Below, one piece after another: positions 1-9,720 of a DNA stretch of 64,000 nucleotides. The notes beneath the pieces were generated by a model, which was not told the DNA's origin, made no database searches, and worked only from the letters and a program-made list of their open reading frames with translations. A program made the position numbers and the translations under genes. Source of the DNA: Phycomyces nitens (taxonomy: Eukaryota; Mucoromycota; Mucoromycetes; Mucorales; Phycomycetaceae); contig JAHRBC010000006.1 of the NCBI GenBank assembly GCA_022702545.1, positions 3,058,501-3,122,500 of the forward strand. The letters are read 5' to 3'. Numbering within the stretch: position 1 is the stretch's first letter; every line of letters starts with the position of its first letter.

Positions 1-259
1 TCATCGTCTGGCAGGTATCTAGTGTTAAAACGCCAAACCCCCGGACCAGATTGACGAGAAAAAAGGATCGATATGGTAAGGAGACTATGATCCGTTCACA
101 CAGGGTTGAAGAACTGGATTTCCGGAGTAGATATAGGAAGTGTAGGCGAGGGGAAAATAAAGCCTATTAAAGTGTGTTTTCTTCCATTAGAAGATATGGG
201 CAAGGGAGGAGAGGAGGGAGGAGTGATGGCATCTACAAAATTATCTTGAGATATTGCTG

Positions 260-742
260 TCATTGAATAAAAGAGGAGTGGGTATGAAAATTCCAGTCAA
301 AGTCTCCAAGAAGAATGACTGACTTATCAAAGTTGCGAACTGACAGATTCGTGGTGAGATTAGAATAGAAAGCTGGGCGTTCGTTGGGTTGACCAGGAGC
401 GTATACAACTATCACTGTAAATAGGTCTACTCGCAGACTAACATGAGAGACGTCTACAATAAGGACCCTATTGTCAAAAGAAGTGCAAATGTGTGAAAGG
501 TCAAAAAGAGGATTGAAATATACTAGGCCACAGTGTGGTGTCCACAAGCAGTTGTGAGCTTGAAAACAGATTTTGAGCAGATCGAATTGATCAGGATGTT
601 TGTGCGTTTTCTGGAGAGCGAGGAGAGAAATTGGGTTCTGTAGGTTGCGGAAGAGTAGGTGTTTTGACGTGTTTACATTAGAAGCAGAACGTTTGAGACC
701 TCTCACATTGAGAGTCCCTATTTTTATCGATTTTTCATTCAT
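260..742 (-). pseudogene. LINE ORF2 start: APE-type endonuclease fragment
   Basis: The 160-residue reading frame begins with a methionine just before the motif GTLNVRGL, which is typical of the N-terminus of exonuclease-endonuclease-phosphatase domains. It also has QKTHKH, in the place of the usual QETH catalytic segment, and LLGDFDWN, in the place of GDFN. In retrotransposition this domain nicks target DNA to prime reverse transcription. The frame stops after about 160 residues, where an intact endonuclease would continue for another 60-80 residues into the linker before the reverse transcriptase. The following 260 bases to the window edge have several stops. The Glu-to-Lys change in QETH suggests loss of activity. 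Confidence 0.75.
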
Positions 743-829
743 TAATGTTTGGAGGTGGCGTTGTCTCCGGGTCCGGGTGGATAATCAGTATCAGTCTCGT
801 CGTTTATCAGTGTATCTTTGATATTTTCT

Positions 830-1528
830 AGTTGTTTGACCGTAATCTCCACTATCTGTATATTTACAATATCACTCTCCCGCAGGCGGTCAGCTTCAAT
901 CTCCCGTTGTAGTTTGGATTCCCAAACGCTATTTTGGGAAGGAGCTACCCATTCTGGATTATTGCATTTCCACGTCGCCGTTGGGCAGGTTCTGATTGTC
1001 TATGATGGGTCGGTTTGCCGAATTTGCAGGATTGTGTTTACTATCAATTGCAGTTACTTTCAAATCTCTCGTGTGAATATCAACACATTCAGGATTGGCG
1101 GCAGCAAGTGGATCTGCTCGTCTTTTTTCTGCCAGTTGAAACCCTTTTTTTTGCAAGGGCTTGTATCTTTGCTTCGTCAATCATGGTTGTGCGTTTAGCT
1201 AACAATTACTCTTCTGTTGGCTCCTTAGGTCTATCATCATTAAATTGGTCGAAATTGACGCAAATTGGATCATTGGCCATATTACCGGCCTCATCACAGC
1301 TATAGCATTGTGCGGCAGGCTTGGGTCAAGTAGGACATTTGGCCTTAAAGTGGCCCTCCTTCTGACAGTATCGACAGTAGGGGAGCATAGATTTTGATCG
1401 AGTTTCGATCTTACATTCTCCAAATGTACCAGAAAGGCATACCTCTCTTAATATGGAGTATATCAATACGATGGCTTCTCCGCGGGAAAGCTTGTTGATG
1501 GCGTGATACACCCGGATGTGAGCAACTT
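830..1528 (-). pseudogene. LINE ORF1 (gag-like) C-terminal fragment with CCHC zinc knuckle
   Basis: Minus-strand translation gives a CX2CX4HX4C knuckle (CRYCQKEGHFKAKC) followed by a degenerate second Cys cluster and a lysine-rich tail. This is the usual C-terminal layout of LINE ORF1 proteins, which coat the element RNA. The frame is broken by stops right after the knuckle. The first 20 residues of the longest open frame here (1326-1589) come from the inserted MITE, not from ORF1, so the apparent start codon at 1589 is an artefact of that insertion. A related ORF1 remnant lies at about 18050-19245. Confidence 0.6.
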
Positions 1529-1735
1529 CAGTAATCTTAGGGGACATGAATCCATCTTGGTTAGGAGACCAGGGGTGCGGGCCAGACAATTTATTGTGAC
1601 CATCCTTATGATATCCGACAAGAGAAAGATAAACCCATGAATCTGGCAGGGTAAATGCAATCTAGACCCATTTGATCCTTATTCTAATCGATAGGTTTTA
1701 TAGCTAGTCAAAGGCAATCACCCTCAAATTTTTTT
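1529..1735. mobile_element. MITE-like element, left end (copy 1), interrupted by LINE L2
   Basis: The segment starts with a terminal motif CAGTAATCTTAGGGGACA, which matches the left ends at 8105 (copy 8) and 51079 (copy 51). From 1533 to about 1740 it is almost identical to 51083-51290, with four substitutions plus one base in a T homopolymer. It sits inside LINE L1 ORF1. At about 1729 the sequence passes into a T-run, the poly(A) end of LINE L2. No right terminal inverted repeat was found beyond the L2 5' end, so the right part has been lost or rearranged. Confidence 0.65.
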
Positions 1736-4700
1736 TGTATTGTTTATTGGATGAAAATTTGCTTTGTGTGACATCTATCTATACATGTATTTAGAGGATT
1801 AGATCTAAAGACCCTTCTGCTTCAACTCGTCGAATAGCTAAGGTGGCCATTGCGGCTGTTAAGTTGGGGTTGAATGGTATTTCATCAAACACTAGTCTGA
1901 AGTGAGCAGACCATATGGCACTCAGAGTGCAGCCTAGTACCGTATGTACATTGGCAGTAATGTTTGTGAGCTGTATTGAGGATGGAGGGCAAGGCATACA
2001 GAGTTGTTCACAATCCAGTGTAGCAGGGTTAGAAATGAATCTGTTGGCGATGATATCTCATACTGATCTTTTTGAAGGGCACTCCCAAAAGAGATGCCGA
2101 TCATCCTCTGGATTGTTGCAAATTATACAATTTGGACTGTCAACATCCTTGACTCTCCTGTCGTATAGTCTTTGACGGCATGGGATTTTTTGATGTATCA
2201 GTCTCCACCAGATTGTGAAGCCATTGTGCGGAATACTGGAGTTCCAAAATGTGCGCCAGTGGTTTTCCGGGGCATTAGGGAAGGGAGGTGGAAGGGCTGC
2301 TATAGGGATGCGGATACATGATCGAATCCGTTTAGGTGTGAGTTGGTGAATATAGAGCACCTCCTCTAGGCCTGGAGACAGGAAACCATTAAAATGGCGA
2401 GGAGGAGTCGGGAAGAATGAAGCCATTATAGAGTCTGGGGACCGGCTAGGCGAGTTGGTGAGGGCAGAGAACCACTCAATTAGCTGCAGTTCGCCATGAT
2501 CTAGAAGAGCAAAAAGTGAGCGGATAGCACTTTTAGTCTTCCGAATTTCATAGTCTCTTCTTCTACAAATGCACCCGATGATATAATCATAAGTGTATAC
2601 ATTAGAAACACGCAACCTGCCACACGAGAGGAAAATTGGTAATGACTGACGAGGGTCCAGTAAGACTACAAGTGGGAGCTGTTGTGCTGTTACTGCGTTG
2701 GGTACAAGCCAATTGAGAGAGAGAGAGAGAATCTTCATTGTTCTAAAAAGCGTTGGGAAGATACTGAACTTTGTGATAGTAGGTGATCGGACCTCGGGGA
2801 AAACCAGTGGGAGGAAGGCCTCGCTGGTTTTACATTGCGTACACAGGAGGTACGCCAATATTTTGCCCGAAAATGATGAGTCTAAGGAGGGGTCTAGCAT
2901 GGGTAGAAGCCATCGAGTCTGAAGAAGCGAGTGTTGTAACATCGGGTCCAAGACACCCAGTCCTCCTTCCCTACGTGGGCGTGTACAGGACTCAAAACGA
3001 ACGAAAGGGAATCTCTCCTGAGCCAGGAATTTGATCACCTCTGATCGGATCCGGCTGAGGTCCTTCTGGGATATCGGTAGGATACGAATAACGTGTCATG
3101 CCCGACTAAGAAGCAGAGTGTTGGCAATGAGTCCCCGGCCGAGTACTGATAGGTTACGCTGCATCAGTATATGCGCATGGTTTCGTTTTTTGGTGATTAC
3201 ACTGTCAATTGCGAGCGACAACTGAACTTTGGAGCTAGTCAAAGGATACCCTAGGTATGTGGTGGGTTGAGCACTTTGACTATCATGCCACGTTACTATT
3301 TTGTTGTGTTGGAGGTGTTATATCCACGAAGCTTGTGTGTTTCCCAATAGTGATACAGTAAAGGTTTTGTGTCTGTTCATACGGGCGTTAGATGCTTGAC
3401 CATACACCTGGAGCTGATCCATCAGGGTGTTGAGCTCCGAGGGTGTATTCAAGAACACAATTATATCGTCTGCATATGCGAGAAATTTGCCCGGCGGTGG
3501 AGATACGACTTCGGGTGGTGTCAAGCTACGACATATCCTAAAGCCTGGTATCTCAGCAGTGGCAAGAATTCGACGAAGGAACGGTTTAAGGGCTAGGTTA
3601 AAAAGAAGAGGAGAAAGTGGATCCCCCTGTCTTAAGCCTCGTCCTTGGGCAACTGGTGCAGATAAAAAGCCGTTAACATTTACACACATTGACGTATCGA
3701 AGAAGAGTGTTGATATAGCTTGAATGAACTTTGTGGGGAAACCGAAGCCTATTAAACACTTGCACAGGTATTTGTGGTGTACTCTGTCATAAGCTTTTTC
3801 TTGATCTAATAAGAGGCTTATACCTGGCAGCTTATGTTTCTGAGCGATATCCATAATCAACCTGGCGACAATTCCATTATCAGCAATGAAACGTCCACGC
3901 AAGAATCCTGTCTGATACGGATTAATTATCTTCTGCATCGCTTCTGGTAGTTTAGAAGTCAATAAGCGAGTGAATAGTTTCGCATCGGCACATATCAAAG
4001 AGATGGGTCTCCAGTTTTTGAGAGACGTCAAGTTTCCTTTTTTTGGCAAAAGAATCACCACAGAACGTTTCCAGGACGTGGGAAATTTTTGTTCTTGGAG
4101 AGCACAATTGAAAACCTCGGTCATCAACTTTTTGGAGAAAGGATGTTGGAACAACCATCGAAGGAGCTCGTAAGGAACCCCATCGACTCCAGGACTGCTA
4201 CGTGTGGGTGTCCGGCTTAGAGCCTCAGCGATGTCGTCCACCGACCATTCTGCCACGAGTGGGGCTTGTATATCTTCAGCAAGACGGCTATCGTCAGGTA
4301 TGGAAGATAGTAAGGTATTAATAGCGTTTTCTTCTATTGGTTCTGCAGTGTATAGTTCCGTGTAGAATTCGTGGGCGCACTTGACCAAAGCGGGAGGAGT
4401 GGTTACTAGTTTGTCGCCGTCCAAGAGTGCATTGATGTGTTGCGCTTGACGACGAGACTTGAGGCATCGGTAGAAGTATGCATTCTATTTCTCTCCATGC
4501 TCTCGCCAGCGGTGGCCTGCTCTAAGAGTCATAATTCGTGCGTCAATTTCCTGTTGTCTGTCAATCTTCCTTTCTATATCCAAAAGTTGACGGTGAATGG
4601 CAGAAGGGAAGTCGCCGTCTTCAAGTATGTGGTCAGTGCCTATATCATCCCTATCCATTACAGAACTGGTGGGACTAGGTGCGTGAATGTCGTTATCTGG

Positions 4701-5820
4701 ATGATGTCGGGCGGCGGCATATTCTTCTACTGCGTCAAAGTTGCTTATATGTTGACCCCTGCGACTTTGGGTCCGGCTGTGTGGGTTAGGGTGTGAGTCA
4801 GCATTGGAGGTTTCTGAATTCATTTTGTGGAGTTGTTGGAGTATTGCCGCTCGTTGTGTTTCTAGCAATTGCAAGTTAGACTTTGCTTTTATCCGAGAGT
4901 TTCAGCTGTATGTAGTAGCCATTCCTTTCAGGGTTGCTTTCAGGATGTCCCAGTGCACATGTGGCTCGGCTATAATTGTCTGTCTCTCGGCTGCGTCAAG
5001 GTAGGTTGTCATTTTGTCACAAAACTCTTTATCGGTTAGAAGGAAAGGATTGAAACGCTACATTCCTGGACCCTGTTTTATGATGCCAATGTCGAGTGTT
5101 ATATTGACACTGTGGTGGTCCGTCCATTGACCAGCTATGTATTTGACAGTAGAGGAAGTCACCGCATTATGTAAATCGTGGGATACATAAAGGTAATCGA
5201 GAGTTGAGCCGGTGGTGAAGGTAGGGAGAGGTTGCTGATGTGGAGCTGTAATGGCATCACACCAATGATGAGTTAGCCATTGAGTCCAACTGGATGGAAG
5301 TGGAGAGGAGTGGTGCAGACGGGTGTTGTAATTAAGATCCCCAAGGAGTATACTCCGTGATGGAGGCGGTGTACTGAAGGACAGGTAATGGTCCAGAAGA
5401 GTGTAAAATTGAGGTCGAAGGTCGCTATGTGCTGGTGCATAAATGATGCAAAAGTCTAATGGATCGCATAAATTTCTATGGTAGTGAACTCGAGCAGACA
5501 AGAGTCTGCCGTTAGATAGATGGGATGGGTCAAACGAATTGTATATGGGTTCTATATAAAAATCTGGATTGAACGAAACGAGGCCACAATGGTGTGACCA
5601 TGTACTGGATGTTACTTGTAAGATGGTAGATATGGATTGTTGGATGTTGTCGGTGTCGGTGTGGGTTTCTTGTATGGCTAAAATGTCAAATTTTTGGTTT
5701 CGTAGATGTCGAGCAAAGTGTTTCCCTGAGTTGGTCAACAACTTTTTCAAGCCTCTGTATGTGTCGCAAGGGTCTGATTCGCAAAAACGACACGCTTATC
5801 TACAAGCGAAACTTTAGTGC
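1729..5820 (-). mobile_element. Nearly full-length LINE retrotransposon (copy L2), inactivated
   Basis: On the minus strand the order is APE endonuclease (about 5770-5060), linker, reverse transcriptase (4424-3100), C-terminal region with a zf-RVT-type Cys/His motif (about 2120-2060) and a 3' end with a short A-run (T-run at 1729-1738 on the plus strand). This domain order is that of fungal Tad1/L1-type non-LTR elements. The 3' part is related to the LINE tails at 8183-8600 and 51342-51750. The 5' limit near 5820 is where similarity to the endonuclease stops; no ORF1 is seen upstream, so the copy is probably 5' truncated. Confidence 0.85.
1791..5770 (-). pseudogene. LINE ORF2: endonuclease - reverse transcriptase - zinc-finger polyprotein, broken by in-frame stops
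   Basis: All open segments from 5750 down to 1791 lie in one reading frame, so this was a single ORF of about 1,320 codons with no frameshift. In-frame stops are at 5058-5060 (TAG), 4902-4904 (TGA), 4485-4487 (TAG), 3318-3320 (TAA), 3096-3098 (TGA) and 2058-2060 (TGA). The endonuclease has IQETH and LLGDLNYN. The reverse transcriptase shows GVPYELLRW, LLDQEKAYDRV, GLRQGDPLSPLLFNLAL and the catalytic FLAYADDIIVF. The C-terminal part has CIICNNPEDDRHLFWEC. At 2058-2060 the two other copies in this window carry TGG (Trp), so that stop is a proven G-to-A change; the others sit where Trp or Gln is plausible. The single intact frame apart from stops means point mutation, not slippage, killed it. 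Confidence 0.85.
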
Positions 5821-5905
5821 CTGCAAGGTGGTTGTTTCAAAATCGATAAAGGTATTCATCCTAGTCACCATCATACCTCACCACACCTCATACATAGACC
5901 CTCTA

Positions 5906-7250
5906 ATACCAAGTTGTGCATTATACAGGATCGGGTAACAAGTTCTTCACTTTGAATCTCATATTTTCATCTCTTTAGACACCTTTACACTTTGCTTTTC
6001 TTAATCTCTTAAATTCCATTAATAACTTTATCATCATGCCTAAAGTACAAAACACTCAACCCCACAAGACCTTGCAAAAGCTTTCAGATTTGAGAAAAGG
6101 AATCTTAATTGGGCTTAACATGGCCGGAATGAAAGTTGCCGACATTGCGAGACACGAAAACGTCCCACCTACTACAATCTCTCGTATTATTAAAAGATAC
6201 AACGAAACTGGGTCTGTTGCTGACAAGAGCCGTTCAGGAAGACCAAAGCGACTTACTCCCAGAGAAGAAAGACATCTCATGTTCAACTTGAAGAGAGATC
6301 GTCATCAGACTTTGGGTGACATGGCTTGCACCATAAAGGAAGAGACGGGAAAATCTGTTTGTGCAAAGACTATTAGCACGACTTTACACATAATGAATAT
6401 TCATTTATGTGTAGCTCTCGCGAAGCCTCTCCTGACTAAGGAGCACATTGCAAAGCGCCGCGCTTTTTACAATGCTGTAAAAAACTGGGATCATCAATGG
6501 GAAAAGGTGATTTGGAGTGATGAGTCTAAGTTCTCTCTCTTCAAGAAGAATGACCGTGCCCATGTTTGGCGTGAGCCTAATGAGAAGTACCACCCTGACT
6601 GCCTTACTTCAAGAGTGCAAGGAAATGAAGGTTCGATCATGATCTGGGGGTGTATCTGGGCAGGAGGGGTTGGACCACTTGTTGTTTTGGATGGCAATAT
6701 GAATGCCAAGAAGTATGTAAAGGTTTTACAAGATTCTTTTTTGCCCTTCTATGAGAATCTTCCCCATGACGAGGGTGGTGGCTACATTTACCAAGAAGAC
6801 AATGCCACCTCCCATAAAGCAGCCATGTCATAAAGGTGTAAAGAAGACCTTGAGCTGAAGGTCTTGGAGCGTACAAACAGTCCAGACCTCAGCCCAATCG
6901 AAAACATTTGGAGTCTTTTGGATGACCTTTTGAGGATGAAGCCTCACAAGCCTACCACTCTGGATGAGTTGAAGGAGGCTTTACAAGAAAGCTGGAGAAT
7001 GGTGACAGTAGATGTTTGTGAACGATACTGTCTCCATATGGATAACAGATTAGCTGCTTTGAAAGCGAATAAATTCATCCATTACTTATTAAACATACCC
7101 CATTTTTTTACCACTGTAAACTTCATACATTGAAGATTAGTCTCTATGAATCTCATGGCTATATGTAGTCTTCACATTCTTTACTACACGATTAAAGATA
7201 CAAGACTTTCATCTTTTTTATCAGACATTAAAACCAGCACAGTTTTTTAC
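5906..7250 (+). mobile_element. Tc1/mariner element with degenerate inverted ends (copy T1)
   Basis: A Tc1-type transposase remnant fills the middle. Candidate ends are imperfect inverted repeats: the left begins after a TA at 5904-5905 (ATACCAAGTTGTGC) and the right ends before a TA at 7251-7252 (GCACAGTTTTTTAC). A TA target duplication is the family rule, and the total length of about 1.35 kb is normal for Tc1. The end assignment is weak because the arms match only partly. The insertion lies directly between the LINE L2 5' end and an orphan coding fragment at 7251-7459. Confidence 0.5.
6036..7133 (+). pseudogene. Tc1-type transposase with one in-frame stop
   Basis: The reading frame runs for about 365 codons. 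Residues about 20-80 form the paired-type helix-turn-helix DNA-binding region (MAGMKVADIARHENVPPTTI). They are followed by a GRP-type linker (GRPKRLTPRE) and the DDE catalytic domain: first Asp in VIWSDESKFSLF, second in YIYQEDNATSH, Glu in SPIENIW. A single TAA at 6831-6833 interrupts the protein between the second Asp and the Glu, and the frame continues unchanged after it. The usual Trp-Pro before the NSPDL segment is replaced, with one residue missing, so the Asp-to-Glu spacing is one short of the normal DD34E. The protein is therefore dead as written unless the stop is read through. Confidence 0.9.
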
Positions 7251-7459
7251 TAGACCCTGTAGGTTGTAGACGCAACTGGAAAATCGGGTATCTCTATTGA
7301 ACTGGATGGTCGACGATTCAAAGATTTTGAAACGCCTACTGCATTAGAAACCAAGATTCTTGATGAAAATGGCAATGCATTCAAGAGCATCAGACTCGTA
7401 AGAGATGGCAAAGATCTTGGTCGCCTATTTGATATTTGCAAAGATGGTTTTGATGCATA
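7251..7459 (+). other. Orphan coding fragment (about 65 codons) next to the Tc1 insertion
   Basis: Directly after the Tc1 right end, the plus strand has an open frame ending in TAA at about 7457-7459. Its translation includes ELDGRRFKDFE, IRLVRDGKDLGRLFD and ICKDGFDA. The composition is that of real protein, not of AT-rich spacer, and it has no start codon of its own. It could be the last exon of a host gene cut by the Tc1 or LINE insertions, with a possible splice acceptor TGTAG at about 7257-7261. No matching upstream exon was found on the other side of the transposons. The family was not recognised. Confidence 0.4.
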
Positions 7460-7479
7460 AGCCAATAAGAACTATACTT

Positions 7480-7512
7480 ACATACATACATACATACATA
7501 TATATATATATT
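7480..7512. repeat. CATA/TA microsatellite
   Basis: About five tandem CATA units run straight into a TA repeat. Simple slippage repeat without coding potential. Confidence 0.9.
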
Positions 7513-7594
7513 AAATATATAAATTGTACTTTTCAAGGTCTATCGAATATTTTTCTTATTTGCTAAAATAAAGTGTTCAGATTGCAAAATCCTA

Positions 7595-8104
7595 CAGTGT
7601 TTCTACTTGAAATTGAGACGATGTTAGTTGGTTAGTTTTTTTTTTTGGACAAGCAAAAAAGAGATAGTTTTGAGACCAAAGGAGATATTTGTACAGACTT
7701 TAGATGTAAAAATCTAAATCCCAAAAAAAAAGGGAAACCGTGTTCTTTACGGCAATGTAGTGAAAATAAAAGCATCAATTGCTTCTGCAGAATGCTCGAG
7801 GGCGACAGTGGCCGCTGATTATGCTGTTTGAAATCTTGTAAATGTTTTTCAAAGCATTGGCAAGCAAGAACACTATTCAACCCAGCGTAGGCTTCTGTGA
7901 GGGACATTTCAGTACAAAAACCTTTGGTTACAAAGCAAAATTGATTCGACATTTCGTACCTTTGAGGTTCGAAATTCATTCACATAAACGAGCAAGAGGT
8001 CGCCAGATCTCTGTTTACACTTGAGCTATCGCCAAAGAACATCAATGACGCTTGAACCAAGACCCTTGATTTTAACCAAATGAGACGATTGGTAGTTTGT
8101 TTTT
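7595..8104. mobile_element. Remnant of a Tc1-like element with a CAGTGTTTCTACT end
   Basis: After a TA at 7593-7594 the sequence CAGTGTTTCTACTTGAAATT resembles the left end of the element at 25340-26506 and the inverse of that element's right end. A T-run followed by GGACAAGCAAAAAAG also matches the subterminal part of those ends. No right end is seen; the MITE at 8105 may have cut it off. The 115-codon minus-strand frame here (7632-7979) is not recognised and is probably not a gene. Confidence 0.4.
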
Positions 8105-8821
8105 CAGCGATCTTAGGGGACACTAATCCAGTTTTTTTTTATTGTTTATTGGATTTAAATTAACAGTGTGTAACATATATATTTAGAGGACTAGGTCTAA
8201 AGACTCTTCTGCTTCAACCCGTCGAATAGCCAAGGTAGCCATTGCGGCTGTCAAGTTGGGGTTAAACGGTGTATCATCGAACACTAGTCTGAAATGAGCA
8301 GACCAGATCGCACTCAGAGTGCAGCCTAGTACAGTGTGTATGTTGGCAGTAGTGTTTGTGAGCTGTATTGATGTTGGAGGGCAAGGCAGGGTGAGATGTT
8401 CAAATTGCAGTGTAGCAGGGTTGGATATGAATCTGTTGGCAATGGTATTCCATACTGATCGTTTTGAAGGGCACTCCCAAAATAGATGCTGGTTATCCTC
8501 TGGATTGTTGCAAATTACACAATTTGGACTTTCAACATCCTTGACTCTCTTGTCATATAACCTTTGGCGACATGGAATCTTTTGATGCATCAGTCTCCAC
8601 CAGACGAATCCAGTTGGTAAGGAGGTTATTTTTCTGCTTTCCGGCTTGTACATCTTTGAGGCGATATTTCTCATTTTTTTAGGGGACAGAGTTACATACG
8701 ACCAGATCTCTTGACGTGAGCCAGACAAAAGCCAAGTATTCACGCTCATGCTTTTTTGCCGGAACATTGAAAATATTTTGTGTAATATCCTGTACTTTAC
8801 AAGTGTCTCGTAAGATTAACG
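8105..8821. mobile_element. MITE-like inverted-repeat element (copy 8) carrying a 5'-truncated LINE
   Basis: Ends are CAGCGATCTTAGGGGACAC (left) and, read inward from the right, CGTTAATCTTACGAGACACT. These are the same terminal inverted repeats as at 51079-51981. Inside, a LINE 3' tail on the minus strand spans about 8130-8605. The LINE is flanked by AATCCAGTT on both sides (8125-8133 and about 8606-8614), which looks like its own target duplication, so a truncated LINE jumped into the MITE. No matching 9-bp duplication flanks the MITE itself at this site (TTTGTTTTT against TAATACAAT). Confidence 0.7.
8183..8605 (-). pseudogene. LINE ORF2 C-terminal tail (zf-RVT region)
   Basis: The minus-strand frame encodes the C-terminal end of a LINE reverse transcriptase protein with CVICNNPEDNQHLFWEC, a Cys/His motif typical of the zf-RVT region, then KRSVWNTIANRF and the element's last about 90 residues. 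The residues before about 8605 belong to the MITE, so the apparent start at 8767 is not an ORF2 start. At the codon that is TGA in L2 (2058-2060) this copy has TGG. It is a fragment and cannot make an enzyme. Confidence 0.8.
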
Positions 8822-9118
8822 TAATACAATTGAAAAAGAATTTATTCCTATATGGTAATTTTAAAATGTGAGAGTGAACCGTTATATAAAACAAAAATTT
8901 AATATCTGCTCGCAAGCCATGTAGCTTCTACGACTTTTCTATTTTAAATATAAAGAAAGACAGACTATAACAAAGGTACGTGAATATCAAGTTACTTAGA
9001 GCTATAATGACTATCAAGAGTCTTCTTTGCTCAGGTCTTCCGATATTTTAGTAAGCTTTTCCTGTTCGCCACTCCAGGTAGATAATATTGGTTCTTCGAC
9101 GGCAGAGCCCTTTGGACT

Positions 9119-9720
9119 TCAACTAGTTGAGCTTGAACCTTTGACCGATTCTGCCTTTGGACTAGAGACACTTGGTGGTGGTCTTTGTTGTTCTGAATCT
9201 GATCTGCTCTGAATAACCGAGGGGGATCCTTCATCTGAATGAGGCTCACTTTTGACGTCTTCAACAATCTTGTCATCACTTGAGATCCTGGATTCCCTTG
9301 CGACGGATTCCTTTGGACTATTAGCAGTTGAGGATACCTTTGGACTAGAGACAATTGAATGTGGTTTTTGCTCTTCAGACTCTGTTATGCTCTGCGTAAC
9401 AGGGGAGGATCCTTTATCTGAATGAGGCTCGCTATTGACATCTGTAATATTCTCGCCTTCACTTGAGACCGTGGATTTCATTACGACGGATCCCTTTGGA
9501 CTACTAGCAGTTGAGGATGCCTTTGGACTAGAGATACTTGAGTGTAGTTTTTGCTCTTCTGACTCTAGTAAGCTCTGCGTAGCCTGGGTTGATCCTTTGT
9601 CTGAATATGGCTTAATATTATCATCTTCAATAATGACGTCTTCGCTTGAGATGGTGGATCCTTTCACCACGGAACGTTTTGGACTAATAACACCTGAAGA
9701 TGTCTTTGGACTAGAGGTAC
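9119..9720 (-). repeat. About 183-bp coding tandem repeats (61 residues x about 3.3)
   Basis: Each unit encodes a segment with SPK, a Ser-rich stretch, an acidic stretch, SDKGS or SDEGS, and SEEQK or SEQQR. Units differ at many positions, so they are old and maintained as protein. Ser-Pro pairs recur at unit borders and would suit proline-directed kinases. Confidence 0.75.

Larger units (their letters stand above)
1..1528 (-). mobile_element. LINE retrotransposon fragment (copy L1), truncated by the window edge
   Basis: This stretch reads on the minus strand as the end of a LINE ORF1 followed by the start of ORF2. ORF1 shows a CCHC zinc knuckle near 1326-1395 (CRYCQKEGHFKAKC) and a degraded second knuckle. 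ORF2 starts near 742 with an APE-type endonuclease. Its 5' side (higher coordinates) is cut by the MITE-like element that begins at 1529, and its 3' side leaves the window. Stops and frame breaks show that it is dead. The relationship to the L2 endonuclease is clear but not close, so L1 and L2 are probably different lineages of one clade. Confidence 0.75.

Noticed and set aside
1326..1589. Start codon of the 87-codon zinc-knuckle frame
   Set aside because: The first 20 residues are coded by the inserted MITE, so this is a chance fusion, not the real ORF1 start.
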